Shown here: piece after piece, positions 7,370 through 13,672 of the stretch
Position numbering within the stretch: position 1 is the first letter of the stretch
Layout: each line of letters begins with the position of its first letter
Source of the DNA: Chloroflexota bacterium
Lineage (GTDB): Bacteria > Chloroflexota > Limnocylindria > Limnocylindrales > CSP1-4
NCBI GenBank assembly: GCA_016200675.1
Contig: JACQEH010000228.1
Span: 1-24,963, forward strand
DNA length: 24,963 nucleotides
Direction of reading: 5' to 3'
Made by a program: the position numbers and the translations under genes
The notes under the pieces: generated by a model
Database searches by the model: none
Seen by the model: the letters and a program-made list of their open reading frames with translations, nothing else
What the model was told of the DNA's origin: nothing

Positions 7370-7399
7370 TTGCCCGAAGTGACCACCATCTGATACGCT
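7370..7399 (+). promoter_or_regulatory. Probable sigma-70 type promoter for infA and the alpha operon
   Basis: TTGCCC (7370-7375), an 18-base spacer and TACGCT (7394-7399) preceded by TGA, which gives an extended -10 (TGn). It sits just after the map stop and predicts transcription from about 7406, leaving a 57-base leader before the infA GTG. Confidence 0.55.
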
Positions 7400-7406
7400 A
7401 CGCGTT

Positions 7407-7435
7407 CGTGTGTCGGCCCGCCGGGCCGGCACTCG
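7407..7435 (+). promoter_or_regulatory. Strong leader hairpin of infA
   Basis: The arms GTGTCGGCCC (7410-7419) and GGGCCGGCAC (7423-7432) form ten pairs with one T-G wobble around the loop GCC; after one mismatch, two more pairs extend the stem outward (7407-7408 with 7434-7435). It begins essentially at the predicted transcription start and ends 27 bases before the GTG. It lacks a T tract, so an mRNA-stability or leader-control role is as likely as termination of upstream transcription. Confidence 0.5.
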
Positions 7436-7462
7436 TCGTGAGAAAGGGACGCAGCACCGCCC

Positions 7463-7681
7463 GTGGCCAAGCGAGACGCGATCGAAGTCGAGGGAACGGT
7501 CCTCGAACCGCTCCCGAACACCATGTTCGCCATCGAGCTGGAGAACGGCCACCGAGTGCTGGCCCACATCTCCGGCAAGCTTCGGATGAACTTCATCCGG
7601 ATCCTGCCGGGCGACCGAGTTCGGGTCGAACTCTCCCCGTACGACCTGACCCGCGGCCGCATCACCTACCGACTGAAGTAG
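7463..7681 (+). CDS. infA: Translation initiation factor IF-1
   Basis: IF-1 binds the 30S A site during initiation. The 72 residues are the full family length, an OB fold with MAKRDAIEVEGTVLEPLPNT, MFAIELENGHRVLAHISGKL, MNFIRILPGDRVRVELSPYD and the end LTRGRITYRLK. Start is GTG 7463; the purine tract GAAAGGGA lies upstream at a somewhat long distance. It heads the infA-rpmJ-rpsM-rpsK-rpsD-rpoA-rplQ set, the usual order, behind its own predicted promoter. Confidence 0.98.
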   Translation: MAKRDAIEVEGTVLEPLPNTMFAIELENGHRVLAHISGKLRMNFIRILPGDRVRVELSPYDLTRGRITYRLK

Positions 7682-7688
7682 CACCGTC

Positions 7689-7705
7689 GGCTGCCTCGGG
7701 CAGCC
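7689..7705 (+). promoter_or_regulatory. Hairpin between infA and rpmJ
   Basis: GGCTGCC (7689-7695), loop TCG and GGCAGCC (7699-7705) form a perfect 7-bp stem eight bases after the infA stop. There is no T tract. It could protect or punctuate the mRNA, or attenuate transcription into the ribosomal genes; the sequence alone does not decide. Confidence 0.4.
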
Positions 7706-7723
7706 ACCACATCCGAGGATCCG

Positions 7724-7837
7724 TTGAAAGTCAGAGCCTCCGTCAAGGCCCGCTGCGACAACTGCAAAGTGATTCGCCGGCACGGCACCGTGATGGTCAT
7801 CTGCACGAACCCGAAGCACAAGCAGCGGCAGGGGTAG
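7724..7837 (+). CDS. rpmJ: 50S ribosomal protein L36, zinc form
   Basis: A 37-residue protein starting at TTG 7724: MKVRASVKARCDNCKVIRR followed by VMVICTNPKHKQRQG, a nearly perfect match to L36, the smallest large-subunit protein. The zinc ligands Cys11, Cys14, Cys27 and His32 are present. The TTG start is unusual but is the only one giving the conserved N-terminus; GAGGA (7715-7719) lies four bases before it. It sits in its conserved place between infA and rpsM, seven bases before the latter. Confidence 0.95.
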   Translation: MKVRASVKARCDNCKVIRRHGTVMVICTNPKHKQRQG

Positions 7838-7844
7838 CAGCTCG

Positions 7845-8222
7845 ATGGCACGTATCGCCGGCATCGACATCCCACGCGAGAAGCGCGTGGAGGTCGCCCT
7901 CACCTACATCTACGGCATCGGCCTGCCAACCGCCCAGCGGATCCTGACCCAGACCAACGTCAACGCCGATACTCGCGTCCGGGACCTCACCGAGGAGCAG
8001 GTCAACCGCCTTCGCGAGCTGATCGACCGGCGCTACAAGGTCGAGGGAGACCTCCGCCGGGAGGTGGCCCTCAACGTCAAGCGCCTCATCGAGATCGGCT
8101 CCTACCGCGGCCTTCGCCATCGGCGGAACCTGCCGGTCCGTGGCCAGCGAACGAAGACCAACGCCCGGCAGCGCCGCGGACCGAAGAAGACGGTCGGCGC
8201 GCGTCGCAAGGCCACGAAGTAG
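7845..8222 (+). CDS. rpsM: 30S ribosomal protein S13
   Basis: S13 lies in the head of the 30S subunit and contacts the P-site tRNA and the large subunit. The 125 residues match the family from MARIAGIDIPREKRVEVALT and TYIYGIGLPTAQRIL, through NVKRLIEIGSYRGLRHRRNL, to the basic tail PVRGQRTKTNARQRRGPKKT. It starts at ATG 7845 with AGGGG upstream, in the standard alpha operon order L36-S13-S11-S4. Nothing abnormal is seen. Confidence 0.98.
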   Translation: MARIAGIDIPREKRVEVALTYIYGIGLPTAQRILTQTNVNADTRVRDLTEEQVNRLRELIDRRYKVEGDLRREVALNVKRLIEIGSYRGLRHRRNLPVRGQRTKTNARQRRGPKKTVGARRKATK

Positions 8223-8243
8223 CACTGAGGGACACCGACACGC

Positions 8244-8639
8244 ATGGCTGAACGGAAGCGGGCCGTCAAGCAGCGGCGCAATGAGAAGAAGAACGTGCCC
8301 CAGGGGCACGTCCACGTCCAGGCGTCGTTCAACAACACGATCATCACCATCACCGACCCGGTCGGCCAGGTGATCAGCTGGGGCTCCGCCGGCGTGGCCG
8401 GCTTCAAGGGCTCCCGCAAGAGCACGCCCTACGCCGCCGCCCAGTCGGCCGAGATCGCCGCCCGCAAGGCGATGGAGCACGGCATGCGCCAGGTCGAGGT
8501 CTACGTGAAGGGCCCGGGCGCCGGCCGCGAGCAGGCGATCCGCTCCCTCCAGATCGCCGGCCTCGAGGTCACCGCCATCACCGACGTCACCCCCATCCCG
8601 CACAACGGCTGCCGCCCGCCCAAGCGGCGCCGGGTCTGA
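8244..8639 (+). CDS. rpsK: 30S ribosomal protein S11
   Basis: S11 forms part of the 30S platform at the mRNA exit. The 131-residue product has a basic N-terminus, then VHVQASFNNTIITITDPVG, GFKGSRKSTPYAAAQSAE, the helix EIAARKAMEHGMRQVEVYVK, GPGAGREQAIRSLQIAGLEV and the signature end TPIPHNGCRPPKRRRV. The ATG at 8244 follows GAGGGA at a rather long spacing. It lies 21 bases after rpsM and 16 before rpsD. Confidence 0.98.
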   Translation: MAERKRAVKQRRNEKKNVPQGHVHVQASFNNTIITITDPVGQVISWGSAGVAGFKGSRKSTPYAAAQSAEIAARKAMEHGMRQVEVYVKGPGAGREQAIRSLQIAGLEVTAITDVTPIPHNGCRPPKRRRV

Positions 8640-8655
8640 GTCGAGACAGGATCCC

Positions 8656-9282
8656 ATGGCCCGATACACCGAGTCCGTCTGCCGCCTCTGCCGCCGGGAG
8701 GGCGCCAAGCTCTTCCTGAAGGGCACGCGCTGCTACTCCAAGAAGTGCGCCTTCGAGCGCCGTCCCAGCCCGCCCGGCCAGCACGGCGTCCGCCGTCGCA
8801 AGATGGGCGACTTCGGGATCCAGCTGCGCGAGAAGCAGAAGGTCCGCCGCGTCTACTCCGTCCTCGAGCGCCAGTTCCACAACTACTTCGTGGTGGCCGA
8901 GAACCAGGACGGCGTGACCGGCGAGAACCTCCTCCGCTGCCTCGAAACGCGCCTCGACAACGTCGTCTTCCGCCTCGGCTTCGCGGCTTCGCGGGCCCAG
9001 GCCCGCCAGCTCGTGACACACGGTCACTTCGCCGTCAACGGGGTGCCCACGGACATCCCGTCGTACGTGACCCGGCCGGGCGACCGGATCGAGGTCCGCG
9101 ACTCGCGCCGCGAGCGCGAGCCCTTCAAGAACGCCAAGGAAACCCTTCGCTCGCACCAGGCGCCAGAGTGGCTCAGCCTGGAGCCGGCCCGCCTCGCCGG
9201 CGCCGTCCTGAGCCTGCCCCGACGCGACCAGATGCCGCTCGATCTCAACGAGCAGCTGGTGGTCGAGTTCTACTCGAGGTAA
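8656..9282 (+). CDS. rpsD: 30S ribosomal protein S4, zinc-binding form
   Basis: S4 starts 30S assembly at the five-way junction of 16S rRNA. The 208 residues show MARYTESVCRLCRREGAK with zinc ligands Cys9, Cys12, Cys26 and Cys31, then RRPSPPGQHGVRRRKMGDFG, QLREKQKVRRVYSVLERQF, the S4 RNA-binding domain (NVVFRLGFAASRAQARQLV, HGHFAVNGVPTDIPSYVTRP) and the conserved C-terminal NEQLVVEFYSR. In many bacteria S4 represses the alpha operon; no S4 target site could be identified here by eye. ATG 8656 is preceded by AGGAT. Confidence 0.98.
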   Translation: MARYTESVCRLCRREGAKLFLKGTRCYSKKCAFERRPSPPGQHGVRRRKMGDFGIQLREKQKVRRVYSVLERQFHNYFVVAENQDGVTGENLLRCLETRLDNVVFRLGFAASRAQARQLVTHGHFAVNGVPTDIPSYVTRPGDRIEVRDSRREREPFKNAKETLRSHQAPEWLSLEPARLAGAVLSLPRRDQMPLDLNEQLVVEFYSR

Positions 9283-9291
9283 CCCCATCCC

Positions 9292-10296
9292 ATGATCGAA
9301 CTCGAGACCCCGCAGATCGAGCCCATCGAGGAAGTCGGCACCTACGGCAAGTACGAGGCCGGCCCCCTCCAGGCCGGCTACGGTGTCACCCTCGGCAACG
9401 CCCTCCGGCGCGTCCTCCTCTCCTCCCTCGAGGGGGCCGCGGTCACGTCGATCCAGATTCGCGACGTGTACCAGGAGTTCTCGACGATCCCGGGCGTCAA
9501 GGAAGACGTCACCCAGATCGTCCTGAACGTCAAGAAGCTGCGCCTGAAGAGCTTCGCCACCCACCCTGTCCAGCTGCGGCTCACCAAGAGCGGCGCCGGA
9601 CCGGTCCTGGCGGCTGACCTGACCGAATCGGCCGATGTCGAGATCGTCAACCCGGACCTCGTCCTGATGACGCTCGACGCCGACGACGTGACGGTCGAGA
9701 TGGACCTGACGGTCGAGCGCGGCGTCGGCTACCTGGGCGCCGAGCGCGCCGAGGCCCTGCCGATCGGCGTGATCGCCGTCGACGCCATCTTCACCCCCGT
9801 CCGGAAGGTGAACTACTGGGTCGAGGGCATGCGCGTCGGCCAGGTCACCAACTACGACAAGCTGACGATCGAGATCGAGACGGACGGCAGCCTCAGCCCC
9901 GAGGAGGCGCTCAGCCGGTCGGCCCAGATCCTCATGGAGCAGTTCCGGCCCTTCGTGACGATCGGCCAGGCGGCCATCCCGGGGGACCGCCCCGGGGCCG
10001 GCGCGCCGCAGCTTCCACCGAACATGCTCGACATGCCGATCGAGGAGCTCGACCTCCCGATGCGGGCCTACAACTCGCTCAAGCGCAACAACATCGTCAA
10101 GGTCGGCCAGCTCCTGCAGCTGAAGGACGACGACCTCCTGCGCATGCGCAACTTCGGCAAGAAGTCGCTCGACGAGATGAAGGAGCGCCTCCGCATGCGC
10201 GGCTTCATCCTCCCCGAGACCGAGCCGTCGGAGTTCGAGGGCGAGGAGGCCGCGGCCGAGGAGGCCGACGCGCCGTTCGAGGGCGAGGACGCCTGA
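9292..10296 (+). CDS. rpoA: DNA-directed RNA polymerase subunit alpha
   Basis: The alpha subunit scaffolds RNA polymerase assembly and contacts activators and UP elements. The 334-residue product has the N-terminal domain (residues 1 to about 230: GPLQAGYGVTLGNALRRVLL, SLEGAAVTSIQIRDVYQEF, IPGVKEDVTQIVLNVKKL) and, after a Gly/Pro linker, the C-terminal domain from about 250 with ELDLPMRAYNSLKRNNIVKV and MRNFGKKSLDEMKERL. It ends in a Glu/Ala-rich acidic tail. The gene lies 9 bases after rpsD and one base before rplQ, as in other bacteria. Confidence 0.98.
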   Translation: MIELETPQIEPIEEVGTYGKYEAGPLQAGYGVTLGNALRRVLLSSLEGAAVTSIQIRDVYQEFSTIPGVKEDVTQIVLNVKKLRLKSFATHPVQLRLTKSGAGPVLAADLTESADVEIVNPDLVLMTLDADDVTVEMDLTVERGVGYLGAERAEALPIGVIAVDAIFTPVRKVNYWVEGMRVGQVTNYDKLTIEIETDGSLSPEEALSRSAQILMEQFRPFVTIGQAAIPGDRPGAGAPQLPPNMLDMPIEELDLPMRAYNSLKRNNIVKVGQLLQLKDDDLLRMRNFGKKSLDEMKERLRMRGFILPETEPSEFEGEEAAAEEADAPFEGEDA

Positions 10297-10297
10297 G

Positions 10298-10651
10298 ATG
10301 GCTCACCGCATCGACGGCCGGAAGCTCAGCCGCAAGATGGGGCCGCGCCTCGCCCTCTACAAGAACTTGACCGTCTCCATCCTCCGCTACGAGCGGGTCA
10401 AGACGACCGAGGCGAAGGCCAAGGAGGTCCAGGGACGGGTCGAGCGGATGATCACGCTCGCCAAGCGCGGCGATCTCGCCGCCCGGCGGTCGGTGACCTC
10501 GCAGTTCCCGAACGAGCCGCTCGTCATCACTAAGCTCTTCGACGAGATCGCCCCGAAGTACGCCGACCGAACGTCCGGCTACACCCGGATCGTGAAGATC
10601 GGCCAGCGCGCGGGCGACGCCGCAGAGATCGTCCAGATCGAACTGGTATAG
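10298..10651 (+). CDS. rplQ: 50S ribosomal protein L17
   Basis: L17 lies near the exit tunnel. The 117-residue sequence is typical: MAHRIDGRKLSRKMGPRLAL, the helix NLTVSILRYERVKTTEAKAK, RVERMITLAKRGDLAARRSV, and the end GYTRIVKIGQRAGDAAEIVQ followed by IELV. GAGGAC in the end of rpoA serves as ribosome site. It closes the alpha operon proper; the following 167 bases up to truA contain a palindromic repeat element. Confidence 0.98.
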   Translation: MAHRIDGRKLSRKMGPRLALYKNLTVSILRYERVKTTEAKAKEVQGRVERMITLAKRGDLAARRSVTSQFPNEPLVITKLFDEIAPKYADRTSGYTRIVKIGQRAGDAAEIVQIELV

Positions 10652-10681
10652 AAGCAATTTGGAGTAGCTCCTCGCCGCTCC

Positions 10682-10766
10682 GTCGAGCGCAGCCGAAGGC
10701 GGCGCGGAGCACACGAACGAGCGCACACCAAGGTGCGTGAGTGAGTGCGCGGACGTGCCAACGCAC
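10682..10766 (+). repeat. Dispersed palindromic element, copy C (+ orientation)
   Basis: Located in the rplQ-truA gap. It begins near GTCGAGCGCAGCCGAAGGCG, contains the hairpin CGCAC-ACCAAG-GTGCG (10722-10737) followed by TGAGTGA, and ends near GTGCCAACGCAC. The left flank AGCCGAAGGCG is shared with copy B, and the core with all copies. Downstream, CGTGC-CAAC-GCACG adds a second small hairpin (10754-10767). Confidence 0.65.
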
Positions 10767-10804
10767 GGATGTGCCGATGCAGCGGCGACCCAGTGAAGGC
10801 GTCC

Positions 10805-10811
10805 GAGAGGA
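10805..10811 (+). promoter_or_regulatory. Ribosome binding site deciding the truA start
   Basis: GAGAGGA lies seven bases before GTG 10819. Earlier in-frame starts (GTG 10741, ATG 10777) lack a comparable site and would add residues not seen in the family. Confidence 0.7.
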
Positions 10812-10818
10812 CGCCCTG

Positions 10819-11583
10819 GTGCGGTATCGCGCACTGGTCGAATACGACGGCACGGATTTCGCCGGCTTCCAGCTCAACCCTGGGAGACGGACGGTCCAGG
10901 GGGCGCTCGAGGCGGCGCTGGCCCACCTCTCGGGTGGAGTCCGGCTCCCCGTCGACGGCGCCGGTCGAACGGATGCCGGGGTCCACGCAACGGGACAGGT
11001 CATCGCCTTCTCCTACGCGGGACACCTGACGGCAGACGAGCTGACCGAGGCCCTCAACGGCCTGCTCCCGCCGGACGTCGCGGTCCGCGACGTTCGATGG
11101 GCGGCCCCGGGCTTCCATCCCCGCCACGCGGCGCGATACCGGGACTATCGCTACACCGTCTGGAACGGACCGCGCAGCCCGCTCCGGGAACGGACGTCGT
11201 TCCGGGTGCGGGCCCCGCTGGACACCGAGGCGATGGCGCGAGCCGGCCTGGCCTTCATCGGCCGGCACGACTTCGGGGCGTTTGGGGGAGCCGATCCGCA
11301 GCCGGTCCGAACCGTCTTCGTGGTTCGGGTCCGGCGGCGGGGCGACCTGGTTACCATCGACATCCGGGCCAACGCCTTCCTCAGGGGGATGGTCCGGCGC
11401 ATGGTCGCCGCCCTCATCGCCGTGGGGCAGGGGAAGATCGAGGAAACCGCGATCGCGACGGCCCTTGCCGAGCGTCGACCGGCCTTCGCCGGGGCAGCCG
11501 CCCCGGCTCGGGGACTGTGCCTCAGGCGCGTCGCCCTCGGGCGACGACAGGAACGAACGAGCGGAGAACACGAGGAACGATGA
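10819..11583 (+). CDS. truA: tRNA pseudouridine(38-40) synthase
   Basis: TruA isomerises uridines 38-40 in the anticodon stem-loop of many tRNAs. From GTG 10819 the product is 254 residues, the usual size, opening RYRALVEYDGTDFAGFQ. The catalytic aspartate is Asp52 in GAGRTDAGVHATG. Later blocks are FHPRHAARYRDYRYTVWN, RHDFGAFGG and the conserved NAFLRGMVRRMVAALIAVG. Its C-terminal tail (ERTSGEHEER) encodes the ribosome site of rplM, whose ATG overlaps the TGA. truA before rplM is a common arrangement. Confidence 0.95.
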   Translation: MRYRALVEYDGTDFAGFQLNPGRRTVQGALEAALAHLSGGVRLPVDGAGRTDAGVHATGQVIAFSYAGHLTADELTEALNGLLPPDVAVRDVRWAAPGFHPRHAARYRDYRYTVWNGPRSPLRERTSFRVRAPLDTEAMARAGLAFIGRHDFGAFGGADPQPVRTVFVVRVRRRGDLVTIDIRANAFLRGMVRRMVAALIAVGQGKIEETAIATALAERRPAFAGAAAPARGLCLRRVALGRRQERTSGEHEER

Positions 11584-12011
11584 ACGCCAAGACCTATACG
11601 GCTCGGGAGAGCGAGATCGAGCGACGCTGGTTCGTCGTGGACGCGACGGGCCAGACGCTGGGCCGCCTCGCGACCCAGGTCGCGCACGTCCTCGAGGGCA
11701 AGCACAAGCCCACCTACACGCCGCACCTGGACACCGGTGACCATGTCATCGTCCTGAACGCGGCGAAGTTCACCGTGAGCAGCGACAAGATCGACAGCAA
11801 GTCCTATCCGCGCCACAGTGGCCATCCCCAGGGCTTCAAGGAAGAGTCCCTCGGGCACCTCCTGCAGCGCCGCCCCGAAGAGGTCCTCCGACGGGCCATC
11901 AAGGGCATGCTGCCCCACAACCGGCTCGGCACCCAGCAGCTCCGGAAGCTGAAGATCTACGCCGGATCAGATCATCCCCATCAGGCCCAGCGGCCTGAGC
12001 CGCTCGCCTGA
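11580..12011 (+). CDS. rplM: 50S ribosomal protein L13
   Basis: L13 is an early 23S rRNA-binding assembly protein. The 143 residues show RRWFVVDATGQTLGRLATQV, GKHKPTYTPHLDTGDHVIVL, YPRHSGHPQGFKEESLGHLL and the signature AIKGMLPHNRLGTQQLRKL with KIYAGSDHPHQAQRPEPL at the end. The ATG at 11580 overlaps the truA stop (ATGA), and GAGGA lies three to four bases upstream, an unusually tight spacing. rpsI follows after 16 bases, the usual L13-S9 pair. Confidence 0.97.
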   Translation: MNAKTYTARESEIERRWFVVDATGQTLGRLATQVAHVLEGKHKPTYTPHLDTGDHVIVLNAAKFTVSSDKIDSKSYPRHSGHPQGFKEESLGHLLQRRPEEVLRRAIKGMLPHNRLGTQQLRKLKIYAGSDHPHQAQRPEPLA

Positions 12012-12027
12012 CGGAGGAGCCTTCCCC

Positions 12028-12426
12028 ATGACGTCAACTGCCTTCAACTCCGGGACCGGGCGGCGCAAGACCGCGGTCGCGCGCGTTCGCCTCATTCCGG
12101 GCGAAGGCGAGATCGTCGTCAACGGCCGATCGATGCTCGAGCACTTCGGGAACGCGATCGACGAGGCGGACGTCCGCATGCCTTTCCGGGTGACCGGCAC
12201 CGAGGGCCGCTTCAACACGATGATCAAGGTCGAGGGTGGGGGCGTGACCGGCCAGGCCGGCGCCATCCGCCACGGCATCGCTCGCGCCCTCCTCGAGTTC
12301 GATCCCGACGGCTACCGGCTGTCCCTGCGCCAGGCCGGCTTCCTGACCCGCGATCCGCGGATGAAGGAGCGCAAGAAGTACGGGCTCAAGAGAGCCCGAA
12401 AAGCGCCCCAGTACACCAAGCGGTAG
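12028..12426 (+). CDS. rpsI: 30S ribosomal protein S9
   Basis: The C-terminal tail of S9 touches the P-site tRNA. The 132-residue protein has GTGRRKTAVARVRLIPGEG near the start, GGVTGQAGAIRHGIARALLE in the middle, and the end TRDPRMKERKKYGLKRARKA followed by PQYTKR, with the invariant terminal Lys-Arg. A strong GGAGGAG (12013-12019) stands eight bases before ATG 12028, the best ribosome site in the window. It is the last ribosomal protein gene here. Confidence 0.98.
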   Translation: MTSTAFNSGTGRRKTAVARVRLIPGEGEIVVNGRSMLEHFGNAIDEADVRMPFRVTGTEGRFNTMIKVEGGGVTGQAGAIRHGIARALLEFDPDGYRLSLRQAGFLTRDPRMKERKKYGLKRARKAPQYTKR

Positions 12427-12428
12427 CG

Positions 12429-12566
12429 GCGCCCCGAGCCCCCACCGCGCGGCCGCTGGCGGCGTTGGTCGCTGCGGTCCTCGCTCACGGACGTTCGGGT
12501 CCGCTCGCTTCGGTTCTCGCGACCGCCTTGCCATCGACTCGCCATGTGCGCCCCGAGCCCCCACCG
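12429..12566. repeat. 19-bp direct repeats flanking palindromic copy D
   Basis: GCGCCCCGAGCCCCCACCG occurs at 12429-12447, three bases after the rpsI stop, and again without mismatch at 12548-12566, 119 bases later. Both are followed shortly by GCGCGGCC or CGCGGCC. They bracket the palindromic element. They could be a long target duplication, a segmental duplication, or paired binding sites upstream of argF. Confidence 0.85.
12457..12532 (-). repeat. Dispersed palindromic element, copy D (- orientation)
   Basis: About 76 bases between rpsI and argF, the best match to copy A over its full length. On the - strand it begins GGCAAGGCGG and ends CCAACGCCGCCA. The central hairpin on + is CGGAC (12488-12492), loop GTTCGG, GTCCG (12499-12503). 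Compared with CGCAC/GTGCG in the others, one C-G pair has become G-C on both arms. The arms TGGC, GGC and GGTCG pair with CGACC, GCC and GCCA in a long imperfect stem. Confidence 0.7.
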
Positions 12567-12604
12567 GGCGCGGCCACGTCACGAGCCGGGCGCGCGCGGC
12601 GGAC

Positions 12605-12610
12605 TACAGT
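12605..12610 (+). promoter_or_regulatory. -10 element close to the argF start
   Basis: TACAGT ends six bases before ATG 12617. With normal -10 to start distances the transcript would begin at or next to the ATG, so argF is probably leaderless. No convincing -35 was seen, and no ribosome site precedes the ATG. Confidence 0.5.
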
Positions 12611-12616
12611 TCCGGG

Positions 12617-13672
12617 ATGACCGATACGGCTGAGGCGATCGCGCCAGTGGGCAGCTTGCGAGGGCGGGACTTCGTCAGCGCGGGCGACCTGTCGCCGGCG
12701 GAGATCCGGCGCGTCCTTGCCACGGCCGCCCGCCTGAAGGCTGACTTCTCGGCGAACCGCCGACACGAGCGGCCGCCGCTCGTCCGGCGGACCCTGGCGA
12801 TGCTCTTCGAGCGCCCGTCGCTGCGAACCCGCGTCACGTTCGAGGCGGGCATGGTCCAGCTCGGGGGGTCGGCGATCCAGCTGACCGCGGGGAACGTCGG
12901 CTGGGGAGTGCGGGAGACGGTCGCCGATGTCGCCCGCAACCTGCAGGCCTACGTCGACGCGATCGTGATCCGGACCGGTCCCCACGAAGTGGCCCTCGAG
13001 TTCGCCGCCCGGGCGTCGATCCCGGTGATCAACGCCCTGACCCTCCACGAGCACCCCTGCCAGGCCCTGGCCGACGTGTACACGATCGAGGAGGCCATGG
13101 GGTCCATTGCCGGCCGCCTGGTGACGTTCGTGGGGGATGGCAACAACGTCTTCCACTCGCTGGCCATCGTTGCGGCCGGACAGGGCGCTCACGTGCGCCT
13201 GGCGCACCCTCCCGGCTACGGCCCGGATCCCGCAGTCGTCCAGCGCGCCCGCGAGCTCGGCGCGACCGCCGGCGGGACCGTCACCCTGGGGGCCGACGCG
13301 CGAGCGATGGTCGAAGGTGCCGACGTCATCTACACCGACGCCTGGACCTCGATGGGCCAGGAATCCGAGACCGAGGCGCGCCGCGCAGCCTTCGCCTCGT
13401 ACCAGGTCGACGCCGGCCTCGTCGCGATCGCCGGGCCGGCGGCACGGGTCCTCCATTGCCTGCCCGCCCATCGCGGCGAGGAGATCACCTCCGACGTGAT
13501 GGACGGCCCGCAGAGCCTCGTCTTCCAACAGTCGGAGAACCGCCTCCACGTCCAGAAGGGGCTCCTCGTGGAGCTCCTCGGCGACCCTGCCCACGTCGGT
13601 GATTCGGACTCCGCCGACGCCGGCGACCCGGGCCCTGGCGCCGACGGGCATGCCAGAATCGGCCCTGGATGA
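12617..13672 (+). CDS. argF: Ornithine carbamoyltransferase
   Basis: The enzyme makes citrulline from ornithine and carbamoyl phosphate in arginine synthesis. The carbamoyl-phosphate site is SLRTR (68-72) with HPCQ (146-149); the ornithine side shows DAWTSMG (241-247) and HCLPAHRGEE (280-289), which favours ornithine over aspartate transcarbamylase. At 351 residues it has about 15 extra N-terminal residues and a Gly/Asp/Ala-rich tail of about 28 past the family end. The second motif position is Leu instead of the more common Thr (STRTR), a variant found in other OTCs. No other arginine genes are nearby. Its stop overlaps the next ATG (ATGA). Confidence 0.93.
   Translation: MTDTAEAIAPVGSLRGRDFVSAGDLSPAEIRRVLATAARLKADFSANRRHERPPLVRRTLAMLFERPSLRTRVTFEAGMVQLGGSAIQLTAGNVGWGVRETVADVARNLQAYVDAIVIRTGPHEVALEFAARASIPVINALTLHEHPCQALADVYTIEEAMGSIAGRLVTFVGDGNNVFHSLAIVAAGQGAHVRLAHPPGYGPDPAVVQRARELGATAGGTVTLGADARAMVEGADVIYTDAWTSMGQESETEARRAAFASYQVDAGLVAIAGPAARVLHCLPAHRGEEITSDVMDGPQSLVFQQSENRLHVQKGLLVELLGDPAHVGDSDSADAGDPGPGADGHARIGPG
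13651..13659 (+). promoter_or_regulatory. Possible extended -10 before the TPR gene
   Basis: TGC followed by CAGAAT (13654-13659), nine bases before ATG 13669, inside the end of argF. The geometry is the same as at cdaA. The hexamer lacks the first T, so this is weak; coupling to argF by the ATGA overlap may be sufficient. Confidence 0.25.

Noticed and set aside
10741..10818. Earlier GTG/ATG starts of truA
   Set aside because: They would translate part of repeat copy C; GTG 10819 has GAGAGGA seven bases before it and matches the family start.
11551..11580. A further copy of the dispersed element before rplM
   Set aside because: GAACGAACGAGCGGAG shares a few short words with the element flanks but lacks the hairpin and TGAGYGA; it encodes the end of TruA and the rplM ribosome site.
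12617..13672. Aspartate or N-acetylornithine carbamoyltransferase instead of ornithine carbamoyltransferase
   Set aside because: SLRTR alone is ambiguous, but DAWTSMG and HCLPAHRGEE fit ornithine carbamoyltransferase best.
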